44,689 nucleotides of DNA from JAVBNC01 sp031551765 (GCA_031551765.1 JAVBNC010000026.1:1-44689); one strand, 5' to 3'. Shown: positions 1-10,395, counted from the first letter of the stretch. The notes: generated by a model from the letters alone, not told the origin. Numbers and translations: made by a program.

Positions 1-63
1 CTTCCCCCGTACCCCCATCCTCTTTCAACACCCTCTATCGGGGTGTGTATAGCCCTTGACGAC

Positions 64-87
64 GCGGGTTCTCAGTATGGGACTCGC
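64..87. terminator. Weak hairpin downstream of the ccm operon
   Basis: GCGGGTTC pairs with GGACTCGC (wobbles allowed) seven bases beyond the stop of the last ccm-operon gene. On the minus strand it is not followed by a T run, so it would be at best a weak or Rho-assisted terminator. A second small hairpin, ACACCC/GGGGTGT, lies at about 28-46 and resembles the start of the G-rich repeat near 965. Confidence 0.25.
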
Positions 88-94
88 GTTTTTG

Positions 95-766
95 TTATGG
101 CGTTTTCAGGCCGTCCAATTCCTGTTTCGCTTTGGCTTTCAGGGACTCCGGCGCGGCGGGAGACGCGGCGGCCGCTTCCAGCAGAGCTTTGGCCTTGGCG
201 GGCTGGTTCAGGTAGTAACGGTACAGAATGGCCAGATTGTACTGGGTGGACGGGTTGGGGTCCAGGGCGAGCGCCTGCTCAAAGCTGGCCGCCGCTTCCG
301 CGTACTGCTGCCGCGCGGCCTGGCTCACGCCCAGAAAGTGCAGGGGCCTCGCGTCCGTGGGCGCGGCCACGGCGGCCCGGCGCAGAAAATTGTCCGCCTG
401 CGGCCATTCCTGGGCGCGCATGAACACCTGGGCTATTTCCAGCAGCAGGTTGGCGTCATGCGGGTTGGCCTGCAGCCGGGCCATAAACTCGCCCATACGC
501 GCGCCGTCTTCCGGCGAAAGCTTGCCCATACCTTGCGGCATGCCCTGGGCCGCGCTTTGACCCGCGTTTTGGCCGGTACTCTGGCCGGACGGGGGAGCCG
601 TTTGCCCCGGCTCGGGCACGGCGTCGCGGGGGGCTTCCCGGCGGCCCAGCTGTTCCGGGGCGATGACCAGGGGCGGGCCGCTCAGGTTCTGAATGAACGA
701 AGAGCCGAACAGCAGCGCCAGCGCGGCCGTCAGAAACAGAAACACAACAGCGCGGGGGCCTTTCAT
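95..766 (-). CDS. TPR-repeat protein of the cytochrome c maturation operon (CcmI/NrfG-like)
   Basis: A 223-residue protein with one N-terminal membrane anchor (about residues 5-22), a Gln/Gly/Pro-rich linker (about 55-85) and two or three tetratricopeptide repeats filling the C-terminal half. The start at 766 is preceded by AAGGAG and overlaps the ccmD stop as ATGA, so the two are translationally coupled; a longer upstream reading would run through ccmD and is not needed. Anchored TPR proteins of this kind (CcmI, NrfG) bind apocytochrome c on the outer face of the membrane before heme attachment. The role here is inferred from position at the end of the ccm operon and from the TPR fold; overall similarity to CcmI itself cannot be judged by eye. 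Confidence 0.8.
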   Translation of the reverse strand: MKGPRAVVFLFLTAALALLFGSSFIQNLSGPPLVIAPEQLGRREAPRDAVPEPGQTAPPSGQSTGQNAGQSAAQGMPQGMGKLSPEDGARMGEFMARLQANPHDANLLLEIAQVFMRAQEWPQADNFLRRAAVAAPTDARPLHFLGVSQAARQQYAEAAASFEQALALDPNPSTQYNLAILYRYYLNQPAKAKALLEAAAASPAAPESLKAKAKQELDGLKTP

Positions 767-912
767 GCCGTCTCCTTGCGGGAAGAAGCGCGTTCCAGAA
801 GTTCCATGCGTCCGGCAAGGCGGCAGCCGCGCCGGTGCAGCAGGAAAAGATACAGGCCCAGGCCGCACCACACCAGCGCGTTGGCGGCTATAAGCCAGGA
901 TACGTCGTGCAT
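763..912 (-). CDS. ccmD: Heme exporter protein CcmD
   Basis: A 49-residue open frame beginning MHDVSWLIAANALVW, with a single membrane helix (about residues 6-25) followed by a basic patch (HRRGCR) and an amphipathic LLER segment. This is the usual size and design of CcmD, the small subunit that helps release holo-CcmE from the CcmABC complex. It lies between ccmC and the TPR gene, and its TGA overlaps the next ATG. About 134 bases carrying a G-rich repeat separate it from ccmC. It was identified from size, topology and place rather than from strong sequence conservation. Confidence 0.8.
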   Translation of the reverse strand: MHDVSWLIAANALVWCGLGLYLFLLHRRGCRLAGRMELLERASSRKETA

Positions 913-964
913 GGTTTATCCTTCAAATTTTGGAAAAAAGTGAGCACCGTGTACGTTTCATTTT

Positions 965-1042
965 GGCTGTCACCCCCTATTGCGGGGTGCAGGGGGATCA
1001 TCCCCCTGCCGGGTCCAGGGCAGCGCCCTGGCCGCCGGAGGC
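965..1042. repeat. G-rich hairpin repeat, family A copy 1
   Basis: Two consecutive palindromes (GCAGGGGGATCATCCCCCTGC, then CCAGGGCAGCGCCCTGG) sit between ccmC and ccmD. The arrangement, a GTCACCC...GGGGT start, then an inverted CAGGGG/CCC arm, then GGGT.CAGGGCAGCGCCCTG, recurs at 14416-14480, so this is a dispersed intergenic repeat. Inside the ccm operon it could form an RNA structure that changes expression of ccmD and the TPR gene relative to the upstream genes; that is inference. Confidence 0.6.
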
Positions 1043-1046
1043 ATTT

Positions 1047-1733
1047 CTAGTCTTCGTCGTCTTTAAAAGCCAGCGTTTCCACCCGTTCTTCCAGCCTGCC
1101 CAGGCGGTAGCGCACGAGAAGCAGCGCCGCCCACAACAGGCCGAACGCGGCCAGGCAGGCCAGAATGGTCAGCCGCATTTCCGGCTCCAGGCCGCTTTTG
1201 CTGAACATCTGCCCCACCGGGTGCACGGTTTTTTTCAGCCGGGTGGCGAAAAACACCAGGGGCACGTCCAGAAAGGCCACAATACCCACCACGGCGCGCA
1301 GTACGGCCCGCCGTTCAGCGGGCAGGTCCAGGCCCTGCAGCACCAGATAGCCCGCGTAGACAAAGCAGAGCACCAGGGTGGTGGTCAGGCGGCTGTCCCA
1401 CAGCCACCACACGCCCCAGGCCCGCCTGGCCCAAATGGAACCCGTGGCCAGCGCCAGCACGGCCAGCAGCACGCCCACCTCGGCGGCGGCCAGGGCCAGG
1501 GCGTCCCAGCGGCTCTCGCGCCGCCACAGATACAAAATGCTGGTGCCGAACACCACGGCAAAGCTGATCAGCCCCCACCAGGCCAGGGGCAGGTGGGTGT
1601 AGAAAATTTTCTGCGACAGCCCCAGGGCCGCGTCTTCCGGCGCGTAGGTAAAGATCAGCCATTGGCAGAGGGCCAGGGCCAGACCCCCGGCCAGGGCCAG
1701 GAATGAAGCGTAGTTGGTGCCGCGTTGCGCCAT
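1047..1733 (-). CDS. ccmC: Heme exporter/handling protein CcmC
   Basis: A 228-residue, six-helix membrane protein. It contains the tryptophan-rich signature around GVWWLWDSRLTTTL (about residues 103-116), the periplasmic WWD domain that binds heme, and two likely axial histidines (THLPLAWW near residue 47 and VHPVG near 175). CcmC loads heme onto CcmE. The start at 1733 (MAQRGTNY) was chosen because the 37 extra residues of a longer reading are hydrophilic and not family-like. It follows ccmB after about 135 bases that show no gene. Length and topology are typical. Confidence 0.95.
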   Translation of the reverse strand: MAQRGTNYASFLALAGGLALALCQWLIFTYAPEDAALGLSQKIFYTHLPLAWWGLISFAVVFGTSILYLWRRESRWDALALAAAEVGVLLAVLALATGSIWARRAWGVWWLWDSRLTTTLVLCFVYAGYLVLQGLDLPAERRAVLRAVVGIVAFLDVPLVFFATRLKKTVHPVGQMFSKSGLEPEMRLTILACLAAFGLLWAALLLVRYRLGRLEERVETLAFKDDED

Positions 1734-1868
1734 GTACAATCCGTGTTGTTGCGTGGCGGCCCCAAAGGCCGTCCGCCGCTGTCTATAGGACGATTTCCAC
1801 TCGCTGCCAAGAAGCGTCGCGGGGCTTGCCCGCCCCAAGGCCATGCGGCCGTGAAATCCGCCGGGTTT

Positions 1869-2540
1869 CTATTCCCCGTCGTAGACAAAGGGGAACAGCA
1901 CCATCCCGGCGGCGAGAAAAATAGCGTCAAAAGCCAGGGCCACCCCGGTCCAGGACCCCAGGCCCTCCACGGCCTCAGGGCTGAACGCGGCGGCCCAGCC
2001 GTGGATTCCGGCCAGGAACAGCGGCAGCAGCAGCGGAAAGAGCACGATGCTGCACAGGGATTCCCTGCCGGTGCGTCCCTGGGCCAGAGCGCCGATCAGC
2101 GCGCCGGAAGCCGTTATGCCGACGTCCGCCGCCAGTAAAATGGGCAGCGAGCCAAGCCAATGCGGCCCCGGCGCCTGGCCCAGGAAAATGACGGAGCCGA
2201 GCAGCAGAAAAGCCTGCAGCACCAGCAGCAGCGCGCCGCCCGCCAGGGCCTTGCCCAGCCACACGGCCTGGGACGGCACCGGCGCCAGCAGCAGGCCCAG
2301 GCGCTGGCCGTTTTCCTCTTCCAGCGCGAACAGGGCGGTAAACACCAGCACCTGGCAAAAGGCCGAGGCCAGCCAGAACAGCGTGCCCGCCGCCAGGGGA
2401 GAAGGCGGGGTCAGCCCTTCCTGCGAAAGGCTGAACAGCACGATGAGCAGGACGCCCAGCAGCAGAGCCTGGGTAAAGGCCGTCCCCCGCAGCAGCATCA
2501 GCCGCAGGTCCTTGCCCGCTATGGCCAGAGCGCTCAGCAC
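1869..2540 (-). CDS. ccmB: Heme exporter permease CcmB
   Basis: A 223-residue integral membrane protein with six predicted helices and the typical N-terminus (AGKDLRLMLLRGTAFTQALL). CcmB is the permease of the CcmAB ABC transporter that drives release of holo-CcmE. It overlaps the end of ccmA by seven bases, implying coupled translation. Normal length for the family. Confidence 0.94.
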   Translation of the reverse strand: MLSALAIAGKDLRLMLLRGTAFTQALLLGVLLIVLFSLSQEGLTPPSPLAAGTLFWLASAFCQVLVFTALFALEEENGQRLGLLLAPVPSQAVWLGKALAGGALLLVLQAFLLLGSVIFLGQAPGPHWLGSLPILLAADVGITASGALIGALAQGRTGRESLCSIVLFPLLLPLFLAGIHGWAAAFSPEAVEGLGSWTGVALAFDAIFLAAGMVLFPFVYDGE

Positions 2541-3186
2541 AGCGCCGCCCCGGCCGGAACGAGTTCCGGGATGTAAGCCCGCTCAAGACGCAGGCGGGTT
2601 TTTTCCAGCAGGGCCACGGCGTCGGCATGGACGCGGTCCTCGTCCGGCGTGTGGGTTACCCACAGGATAGCCGCGCCCCGTTCACGGGCGGCGCGTATTT
2701 CCCGGTGCAGCAGGCTTTGCGAAGCGCTGTCCAGGCCGGTGCCGGGTTCGTCCAGCAGGATGAGCGAAGGAGAAAGCAGAAACAGCCGGGCCAGGGACAG
2801 GCGCTGGGCCATGCCCCTTGAAAAGCCGCGCGCCGCGTCCAGGGCGAAAGGGCGCAGTTCCATGCGCTCCAGGCAGTCCAGCAGCGGGCCGTCCGCCACG
2901 CGCATGCCGTGCAGCCTGGCCCAGAAGCGCAGGTTTTCCAGGGCGCTGAGGCCGGGATACAGCAAGGTCTGGTGGCCCAGGTATCCGGTGGAGCCCGGCG
3001 GCGGGGCGCATTCCACAACGCCGGAACTGGGGCGGGCCAGCCCGGCGGCTATGCGCAGCAAGGTGGATTTGCCGGAACCGTTGGCGCCGGCCAGCAGCGT
3101 CACGCTGCCGGGGGAAAGGGCCAGGCTCACGTCCCGCAGAACGGTTCTGGGGCCGTAGCGTTTGCCCACTTCCCGCAGGCGCAGCA

Positions 3187-3187
<1 letters not shown>
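2534..3187 (-). CDS. ccmA: Heme exporter ATPase CcmA
   Basis: A 217-residue ABC ATPase with Walker A GANGSGKST (about residues 34-42), an ABC signature region near GMAQRLSLARLF, and Walker B LILLDEPGTGLD (about 141-152), followed by the H-loop VTHTPDED. It couples ATP hydrolysis to release of heme-loaded CcmE. Its start abuts the ccmF stop and its end overlaps ccmB, so ccmFAB read as one translational unit. Confidence 0.95.
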
Positions 3188-5145
<1,958 letters not shown>

Positions 5146-5169
5146 GCGGACTCCGAAGTTTCGCGGGGA

Positions 5170-5580
5170 TCAGGTACGGTTCTCTTTTTTGTATTTTGAC
5201 GGGCATTTGGTGATCAGGCTCTGGGCTTTGAACACCTTGCTGCGCGGCTCGTAGCTGCCGTCCAGGATAAGTTCCGCGCCGGGCTTGAACCCGTCGGGAA
5301 TGGTCCCGGCGTAAGAGGCGGGCAGGAAGACGGAAGGGTCGTTCTTGTCCTGCAGCAGGAAACTGACGCGCTGCCCTTCCCGGGAAAGCCCTTCGGCGCG
5401 CACCGTGCCGAACACCTTGACGGCGTTCAGCTTTTCCGGCGGCATGGCCAGTGCTTCCGAAACTTCCAAAAAGTAGGCGGAGCCTTCGGAAAAGCCCGCA
5501 TAGAGCAGATACCCGGTCCCGGCGAGAAAAAGCGCCAGGGCGACGAGGTACAGGCGAAAGGACTTGCGGGTGCCGCGCAT
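5170..5580 (-). CDS. ccmE: Heme chaperone CcmE, Cys-type (CxxxY)
   Basis: A 136-residue protein with one N-terminal membrane helix (about 9-28) and an OB-fold periplasmic domain. Where the classical family has HxxxY, this protein has KCPSKY: Cys126 and Tyr130. The Cys variant is described for Desulfovibrio and archaeal CcmE, together with loss of CcmG and CcmH. It is the first gene of the ccm operon, 24 bases before ccmF. Heme would be held by the Cys thiol instead of the usual His-vinyl bond (known for the variant class, inferred here). Confidence 0.93.
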   Translation of the reverse strand: MRGTRKSFRLYLVALALFLAGTGYLLYAGFSEGSAYFLEVSEALAMPPEKLNAVKVFGTVRAEGLSREGQRVSFLLQDKNDPSVFLPASYAGTIPDGFKPGAELILDGSYEPRSKVFKAQSLITKCPSKYKKENRT

Positions 5581-5644
5581 GGGGGAACCTTATGCGCCGC
5601 GCGGAACAGGCGCGGCGTGCATTCTGAAAATCATGCTATTAGTG

Positions 5645-5871
5645 GAGGTTATTTCATAAATAAGATTTTTGTTCTCTGGCAAGGAAGGCGAGTTCCGGGC
5701 GGAGCGAAGTGTATATAGACATACATGAGCTTCGCACGGGACGACAATTTTGCAGGATAGCAAAATTGCCCGCCGCCGGCCCCCGGCGGCGTCCCGCAGG
5801 GGTGAGGCCCAGGACGGGCCGAATCAACCTGGCGCAGCCAGAGGGCAAAAAGACATTTATGAAATAACTTC
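5645..5871. repeat. Inverted-repeat element (MITE-like, 227 bp)
   Basis: Imperfect 34-35 bp inverted repeats bound the element: 5645-5679 (core GTTATTTCATAAAT and CTCTGG) and 5838-5871. Inside are two more hairpins, GCGAAG/CTTCGC around a TGTAT/ATACA arm near 5703-5736 and CAATTTTGC/GCAAAATTG at about 5744-5767. No credible protein is encoded. It separates ccmE from the motor genes. It has the build of a non-autonomous transposable element or a large folded intergenic repeat. Confidence 0.65.
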
Positions 5872-5929
5872 TAATGACTTCTAGAGTGTTTTGGTCCGTT
5901 AGGCAAGGGGAGAGGCGCGCGGGAGGCGC

Positions 5930-6643
5930 TTAAAACCCGCCCAAGGAAGTCATCACTTCCGGGCGGTGCAGGTAGAACTCCACGCGGCGGTTTTTGGCCG
6001 AGGCGTTGGGGTCCGTGGCGGGAACCAGAGGCAGGGAATCCGCGTAGGCCACCGTGCGCACCTGTTTGGGGTCCACGCCGCCCCGGTCCATGAGATAGCG
6101 CGCGGCGGCCGTGGCCCTGGCGGAGGAAAGCTCCCACTTGGAAGGGTGGGGCGCGGGGTTTTCGTCCTGCGAGGCGTGGCCGCGCACCACAATAAAGACG
6201 TGGTATTTTTTGACCACCCGGATAATTTCGTCCAGCACCTTGCGGCCCTGCTCGCTAATGGCGACGGAGCCGGGCGCGAACAGGACGTCGCCCGTAATGT
6301 GCAGCAGCACGCCCACGCTGGTGGAACTCACCCCGCTGGAGCCGGAAGGCACGTGGTCGGCGTCAAGGGTGGCTTTTATTTCCTGGACAATGGCTATGTG
6401 CGAGCGGTCGTTTTCGTCTTTCTTAAGCTCGCGGGTGTCCAGCTTGTCCACGCGCATGCGCGCGTTGGGGGTGCTCAGCGGGGAAACCTGGCTGGTCTTG
6501 CCCTTGGAGTCCGTGGCGTAGATTTCGGCCAGCCCGTCCAGGGTTTCCTTGGGGGCCATGTTCAGAATCCACATCAGCAGGAAAAAGGCCATCATGGCCG
6601 TCACAAAGTCAGCGTACGCCACTTTCCAGGAACCGCCGCCCAT
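5930..6643 (-). CDS. motB: Flagellar motor stator protein MotB, second tandem copy
   Basis: A 237-residue protein with a very short cytoplasmic start, one membrane helix (about 8-29) carrying the proton-path Asp12 (YADFVTAMMAFF), a plug/linker region and a C-terminal OmpA-like peptidoglycan-binding domain with VRGHAS..NPAPHPSKWELSSARA (about 165-190) and NRRVEFY. It starts two bases after the stop of the other motB. The first 34 residues and their DNA are almost identical to the upstream copy, while the rest has diverged. It may form a distinct stator with MotA or a mixed MotB pair. Confidence 0.9.
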   Translation of the reverse strand: MGGGSWKVAYADFVTAMMAFFLLMWILNMAPKETLDGLAEIYATDSKGKTSQVSPLSTPNARMRVDKLDTRELKKDENDRSHIAIVQEIKATLDADHVPSGSSGVSSTSVGVLLHITGDVLFAPGSVAISEQGRKVLDEIIRVVKKYHVFIVVRGHASQDENPAPHPSKWELSSARATAAARYLMDRGGVDPKQVRTVAYADSLPLVPATDPNASAKNRRVEFYLHRPEVMTSLGGF

Positions 6644-6645
6644 GC

Positions 6646-7359
6646 CTAGTACCCCACCATGGTGGACATGATTTCCGGCCGGTGGAAGTAAAACTCCACC
6701 CGCCTGTTCTTGGCGGCGGCGTCGGGGTCGGCGGGGTCGGCCAGCGGGCGGGTGTCCGCGTAGGCCACGGAACGGATCAGGGACGTGTCTATGCCCCGTT
6801 CGGCAATGTAGCGCACGGCGGCGTCCGCCCGGGCCGCGGAAAGCTCCCACTTGGAAGGGTAGGCGGGCGCGCCGGTTTCCCCGGCGGCTGTGTGCCCGCG
6901 CACCACCAGGAAGACCTTGTACTTGCGCATGACGCCAATAACCTCGTCCAGCACTTTCCGCCCCTCTTCGGAAAGTTCCACGGAGTTGTCCCGGAACAGC
7001 GCATCATCAGTTACGTGCAGCAGCACGCCCACGTTGGTGGAAACAATGCCGTTGCTGCTGGAAAGCTTGGAATCCGCCATCAGGAACTGCTTGAGTTCCT
7101 GCGCGATGGCGTAGTGGGATTTTTCAACCTCGGAGAGCTTGAACTCCCGTGTGTCGATGCGGGTGATATTCTGCGTCAGGGGGTTGTTGGCCACGGGTGA
7201 GGACTGGGTGGTGTCCGTGGCGCCGGCGAGCTGGAAATACCCGGCCAGGCCCTCCTTGGTTTCCTTGGGGGCCATGTTCAGAATCCACATCAGCAGGAAA
7301 AAGGCCATCATGGCCGTCACAAAGTCGGCGTAGGCCACTTTCCAGGAACCGCCGCCCAT
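6646..7359 (-). CDS. motB: Flagellar motor stator protein MotB, first tandem copy
   Basis: Also 237 residues and of the same design: Asp12 in the single membrane helix and an OmpA-like domain with VRGHTAAGE..PSKWELSAARA and KNRRVEFYFHRPE near the end. MotB anchors the MotA4B2 stator to peptidoglycan and carries the essential proton-binding Asp. It lies 160 bases downstream of motA, with a strong hairpin in the gap, and directly upstream of the second motB. Confidence 0.92.
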   Translation of the reverse strand: MGGGSWKVAYADFVTAMMAFFLLMWILNMAPKETKEGLAGYFQLAGATDTTQSSPVANNPLTQNITRIDTREFKLSEVEKSHYAIAQELKQFLMADSKLSSSNGIVSTNVGVLLHVTDDALFRDNSVELSEEGRKVLDEVIGVMRKYKVFLVVRGHTAAGETGAPAYPSKWELSAARADAAVRYIAERGIDTSLIRSVAYADTRPLADPADPDAAAKNRRVEFYFHRPEIMSTMVGY

Positions 7360-7462
7360 GGTTAGCGTCCCGCCCGTTCAGGCTGTGTGTGCTGTTGTAG
7401 GGTCATACCAGACATAGTAGCCGCTCTCAGGGGATTGTAAAGGCCGGAACCGGAGACGCAGA

Positions 7463-7495
7463 CCCGGCGCGGAACGCTGCTGGTTCCGTGCCGGG
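7463..7495. terminator. GC-rich hairpin between motA and motB
   Basis: CCCGGC(G)CGGAAC at 7463-7475 pairs with GTTCCG(T)GCCGGG at 7483-7495 around a short loop. On the minus strand there is no T run after it, so it is more likely a partial terminator, or an mRNA-stabilising 3' end that sets a higher MotA than MotB level, than a full stop. That function is inferred. Confidence 0.4.
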
Positions 7496-7519
7496 CCGCG
7501 CAAAATCTTTGTGCTGCGA

Positions 7520-8377
7520 TCAACCGCCGCCTTTCAGCTTCTGCTCCATTTCATGGAACGTGGGCCGGAAAGACAGGGGAATGGCGCGGCGGCCGTATTC
7601 CAGGGCCACCATGGGGCTGGAACCGCGCACGGCGGCGGCCACGGCTTCGCGGATAGCCCGGAAAAAAAGTTCGCGTTCCGTGGCAATGGCGGCCATGCGC
7701 GCGGCCATGGGGCCCACAATGCCGTAACAGAGCAAAATACCCATGAAGGTACCCACCAGGGCCGCGCCGATGGAGGCGCCCAGCACTTCCGGCGGTTCGT
7801 TGATTTTGGCCATGGTCAGCACCACGCCGAGCACGGCGGCCACAATGCCCATGCCGGGCAGGGATTCGGCCATGTGCGAGATGGCGTGGGAAGGGATCAT
7901 CTCCTCTTCGTGCATGGTTTCCATGTCCACGCCCATGAGCTTGTCCAGTTCCCCGGCGTTGCCCGTGGTCAGGTAAATGCGCAGGGTGTCGCCTATGAAA
8001 AAACAGGCATCCTTGTCTTTGGCTATTTTGGGATAGCGCTGGAACATGGGACTCTGGTCCGGGTGTTCAATGTCCTTTTCAATGCTGATGACACCTTCCC
8101 GGTGCATTTTGGAAAACAGGGCGAAGAGCACGGAAAGCAGTTCCATATACTCGGTTTTACCGGGCGTGTGGCCGGTAATGATGTGGATGAGCCCCTTGCC
8201 CGAAAGCTTGAGGGAAAAACCCGTGCCGGAAGCTATGAAAGCACCGATGCCCGCGCCGAGAATGATGAGCAGTTCCGCCGGCGCGGAGTGGGCCAGAAGG
8301 CCCATGGTACCTCCTTCCATCATGTAGCCGCCGAAAACGGTGGCGAACACTATAATCAGACCGAGAATAACAACCAT
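7520..8377 (-). CDS. motA: Flagellar motor stator protein MotA
   Basis: A 285-residue protein with the MotA/TolQ/ExbB fold: two N-terminal helices (MVVILGLIIVFATVFGGYMMEGG and the following LLIILGAGIGAFIA), a long cytoplasmic loop with charged residues, and two C-terminal helices (MGIVAAVLGVVLTM and ALVGTFMGILLCYGIVGPMA). It forms the ion channel of the flagellar stator with MotB. The start at 8377 begins with the family-typical hydrophobic helix. It is the first gene of the motA-motB-motB group. Confidence 0.94.
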   Translation of the reverse strand: MVVILGLIIVFATVFGGYMMEGGTMGLLAHSAPAELLIILGAGIGAFIASGTGFSLKLSGKGLIHIITGHTPGKTEYMELLSVLFALFSKMHREGVISIEKDIEHPDQSPMFQRYPKIAKDKDACFFIGDTLRIYLTTGNAGELDKLMGVDMETMHEEEMIPSHAISHMAESLPGMGIVAAVLGVVLTMAKINEPPEVLGASIGAALVGTFMGILLCYGIVGPMAARMAAIATERELFFRAIREAVAAAVRGSSPMVALEYGRRAIPLSFRPTFHEMEQKLKGGG

Positions 8378-8431
8378 GAGCGCTCCGCTGAGAAGGTCCG
8401 TTGCGCGTGGGCAAAAGGAGAAGGCAGAATT

Positions 8432-8456
8432 TATTCTATCGGCATTTATAAGCGAT
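8432..8456. terminator. Possible terminator hairpin after dxs
   Basis: CTATCG and CGATAG at about 8436-8457 form a small stem around an AT-rich loop, and on the minus strand AATAAATT follows. It lies between the dxs stop and motA. A further CTATCG at the dxs stop offers an alternative pairing. The stem is short, so the call is tentative. Confidence 0.3.
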
Positions 8457-8466
8457 AGTTAAGCCC

Positions 8467-10395
8467 CTATCGTTTTTTTTCGCAAGAGGGAAGCATTTCG
8501 CGCAAAATTTTGCAAATGCCCTCTGCATCCAGACTATATTTTTTGCGCAGCAGCGCCGCCGGGCCGTGTTCGATAAAGAGATCCGGCAGGGCGAGACAGC
8601 GCGCCGGGACGGCGTGGCGGCCGGAGCGGGCCAAAAGCCCCAGCACGGCGGAGCCGAAGCCGCCGTGCAGCACGGCCTCTTCCACGGTGAGCAGGGCGGC
8701 ATGGCTGTCCGCAAGGCGCAGAATGGCTTCTTCCGCCAGGGGTTTCACCCAACGCGCGTTGCAGATGCTGACCTTGGCGCAGCATTGTTCTTGCAGCATT
8801 TTCGCGGCGGCCAACGCGGGTTCCACAGTGTTGCCCAGGGCCAGCACGGCCAGGGAACCGTCGCCCTGAACCAGCAGTTCCGCTTCCCCCGGCGGCAGCG
8901 GGGGAATGGCGTGGACGTTCTGGTACAGTGGAACCCCAAGCCCCGCGCCACGCGGGTAGCGGATGGACATGGGGCCGTCGTGCGCCAGCGCCGTCACCAG
9001 GGCCCGCTGCAGTTCCGCCTCGTCTTTGGGGGCCAGCATGGCCATGTTGGGTATGTGGCGCATGAAAGCGATATCGAACATGCCCTGGTGCGTGGCGCCG
9101 TCTTCCCCCACCAGCCCGGCCCGGTCGATGCCGAACAGCACCGGCAGGTTCTGCAGGCAGACGTCGTGCACGATCTGATCGTAGGAGCGCTGCAAAAAGG
9201 TGGAATACACCGCCACCACCGGCCGCAGACCCTGCGCGGCCAGGCCGGCGGCAAAGGTGACCGCGTGCTGTTCGCAAATGCCCACGTCCACGAAGCGTTC
9301 GGGAAACTTTTTGGCGAACGCCGCAAGGCCCGTGCCTTCCGGCATGGCTGCGGTAATGGCCACGATGCGCTTGTCCTGTTCCGCCAGTTCCGTGAGCGTT
9401 TTGCCGAAAACCTTGGTGTAGGAGGGCGGGGCGGAAGGAGCCGTGGCGCAGACGCCCGTTTCCGGCGAAAAACGGCCCACCCCGTGAAAGTGGACGGGGT
9501 TGGCTTCCGCGGGGGCGTAGCCCTTGCCTTTGGTGGTCAGCACATGCACCAGCACGGGCTTGTCCACCTGCTTGGCCACTTCAAAGGCCTTGGTCAGGGC
9601 TTTCAGGTCGTGCCCGTCCACCGGCCCCATGTAGTTGAAGCGGAAGGCTTCGAACAGCATGCCGGGGGTGAAGAAGCCCTTGAGGCTGTGCTGGCTTTTT
9701 TTGGCCAGGTCGCGCAAGTCCTGTCCGATACCAGGGATGGATTCCAGAAAGCCCTCCACCTCGCGCTTGGTGCGGCGCACCCAGGGCGCGGACAGGTTGC
9801 GGCTGAGGAAAAAGGACAGCGCCCCCACGTTTTTGGAAATGGACATCTCGTTGTCGTTGAGCACGACAATGAGCTTCTTGCCCGTGGCTCCGGCCTGGTT
9901 CAGGCCTTCGTAGGCCAGCCCGGCGGTCATGGAGCCGTCGCCGATAACGGCCAGCACGTGGTGCTTTTCCCCGGCCAGGTCCCGGGCCACAGCCATGCCC
10001 AGGGCGGCGGAAATGGAAGTGGAAGAATGCCCCACCCCGAAATGGTCGTACACGCTTTCATCCCGCAGGGGAAAGCCGCACACGCCGCCGTGCTGGCGCA
10101 GGGTGTGGAAATTTTCCGCTCGGCCGGTCAGCAGCTTGTAGGCGTAAGTCTGGTGCCCCACGTCCCAGACGATGCGGTCCATGCCGGGGTCAAAGCAGCA
10201 GCACAGCGCCAGGGTAAGCTCCACCACGCCCAGCGAGGGGGCCAGGTGCCCGCCGGTGCGGGAGACGGTGGCGATAATGGCGGAACGCAGCTCTTCCGCA
10301 AGGGCGGCGAGTTGTTCCGGGGAAAGGGAAGCCACGTCCTGCGGGCCGGAAAGCCCGGACAGCAGGGGGGTGGGGGGCGTGCAATCCGTGGTCAT
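8467..10395 (-). CDS. dxs: 1-deoxy-D-xylulose-5-phosphate synthase (Dxs)
   Basis: A 642-residue thiamine diphosphate enzyme that condenses pyruvate and glyceraldehyde-3-phosphate to DXP, the first step of the MEP isoprenoid pathway. Visible are the substrate-site GGHLAPSLGVVELT (about 48-61), the ThDP/Mg motif GDGSMTAGLAYEGLNQAG (about 151-168), the catalytic Glu in GICEQHAVTFAAGLA and the transketolase C-terminal domain. The start at 10395 (MTTDCTPP) gives family length; a start at 10458 would add 21 residues without family support. It is last in the xseA-M23-xseB-ispA-dxs set, which thus supplies two isoprenoid enzymes. Confidence 0.96.
   Translation of the reverse strand: MTTDCTPPTPLLSGLSGPQDVASLSPEQLAALAEELRSAIIATVSRTGGHLAPSLGVVELTLALCCCFDPGMDRIVWDVGHQTYAYKLLTGRAENFHTLRQHGGVCGFPLRDESVYDHFGVGHSSTSISAALGMAVARDLAGEKHHVLAVIGDGSMTAGLAYEGLNQAGATGKKLIVVLNDNEMSISKNVGALSFFLSRNLSAPWVRRTKREVEGFLESIPGIGQDLRDLAKKSQHSLKGFFTPGMLFEAFRFNYMGPVDGHDLKALTKAFEVAKQVDKPVLVHVLTTKGKGYAPAEANPVHFHGVGRFSPETGVCATAPSAPPSYTKVFGKTLTELAEQDKRIVAITAAMPEGTGLAAFAKKFPERFVDVGICEQHAVTFAAGLAAQGLRPVVAVYSTFLQRSYDQIVHDVCLQNLPVLFGIDRAGLVGEDGATHQGMFDIAFMRHIPNMAMLAPKDEAELQRALVTALAHDGPMSIRYPRGAGLGVPLYQNVHAIPPLPPGEAELLVQGDGSLAVLALGNTVEPALAAAKMLQEQCCAKVSICNARWVKPLAEEAILRLADSHAALLTVEEAVLHGGFGSAVLGLLARSGRHAVPARCLALPDLFIEHGPAALLRKKYSLDAEGICKILREMLPSCEKKR

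Noticed and set aside
5654..5848. A 64-residue open frame inside the 227-bp inverted-repeat element
   Set aside because: It consists of the element's palindromes and has no ribosome site or family; coding is unlikely.
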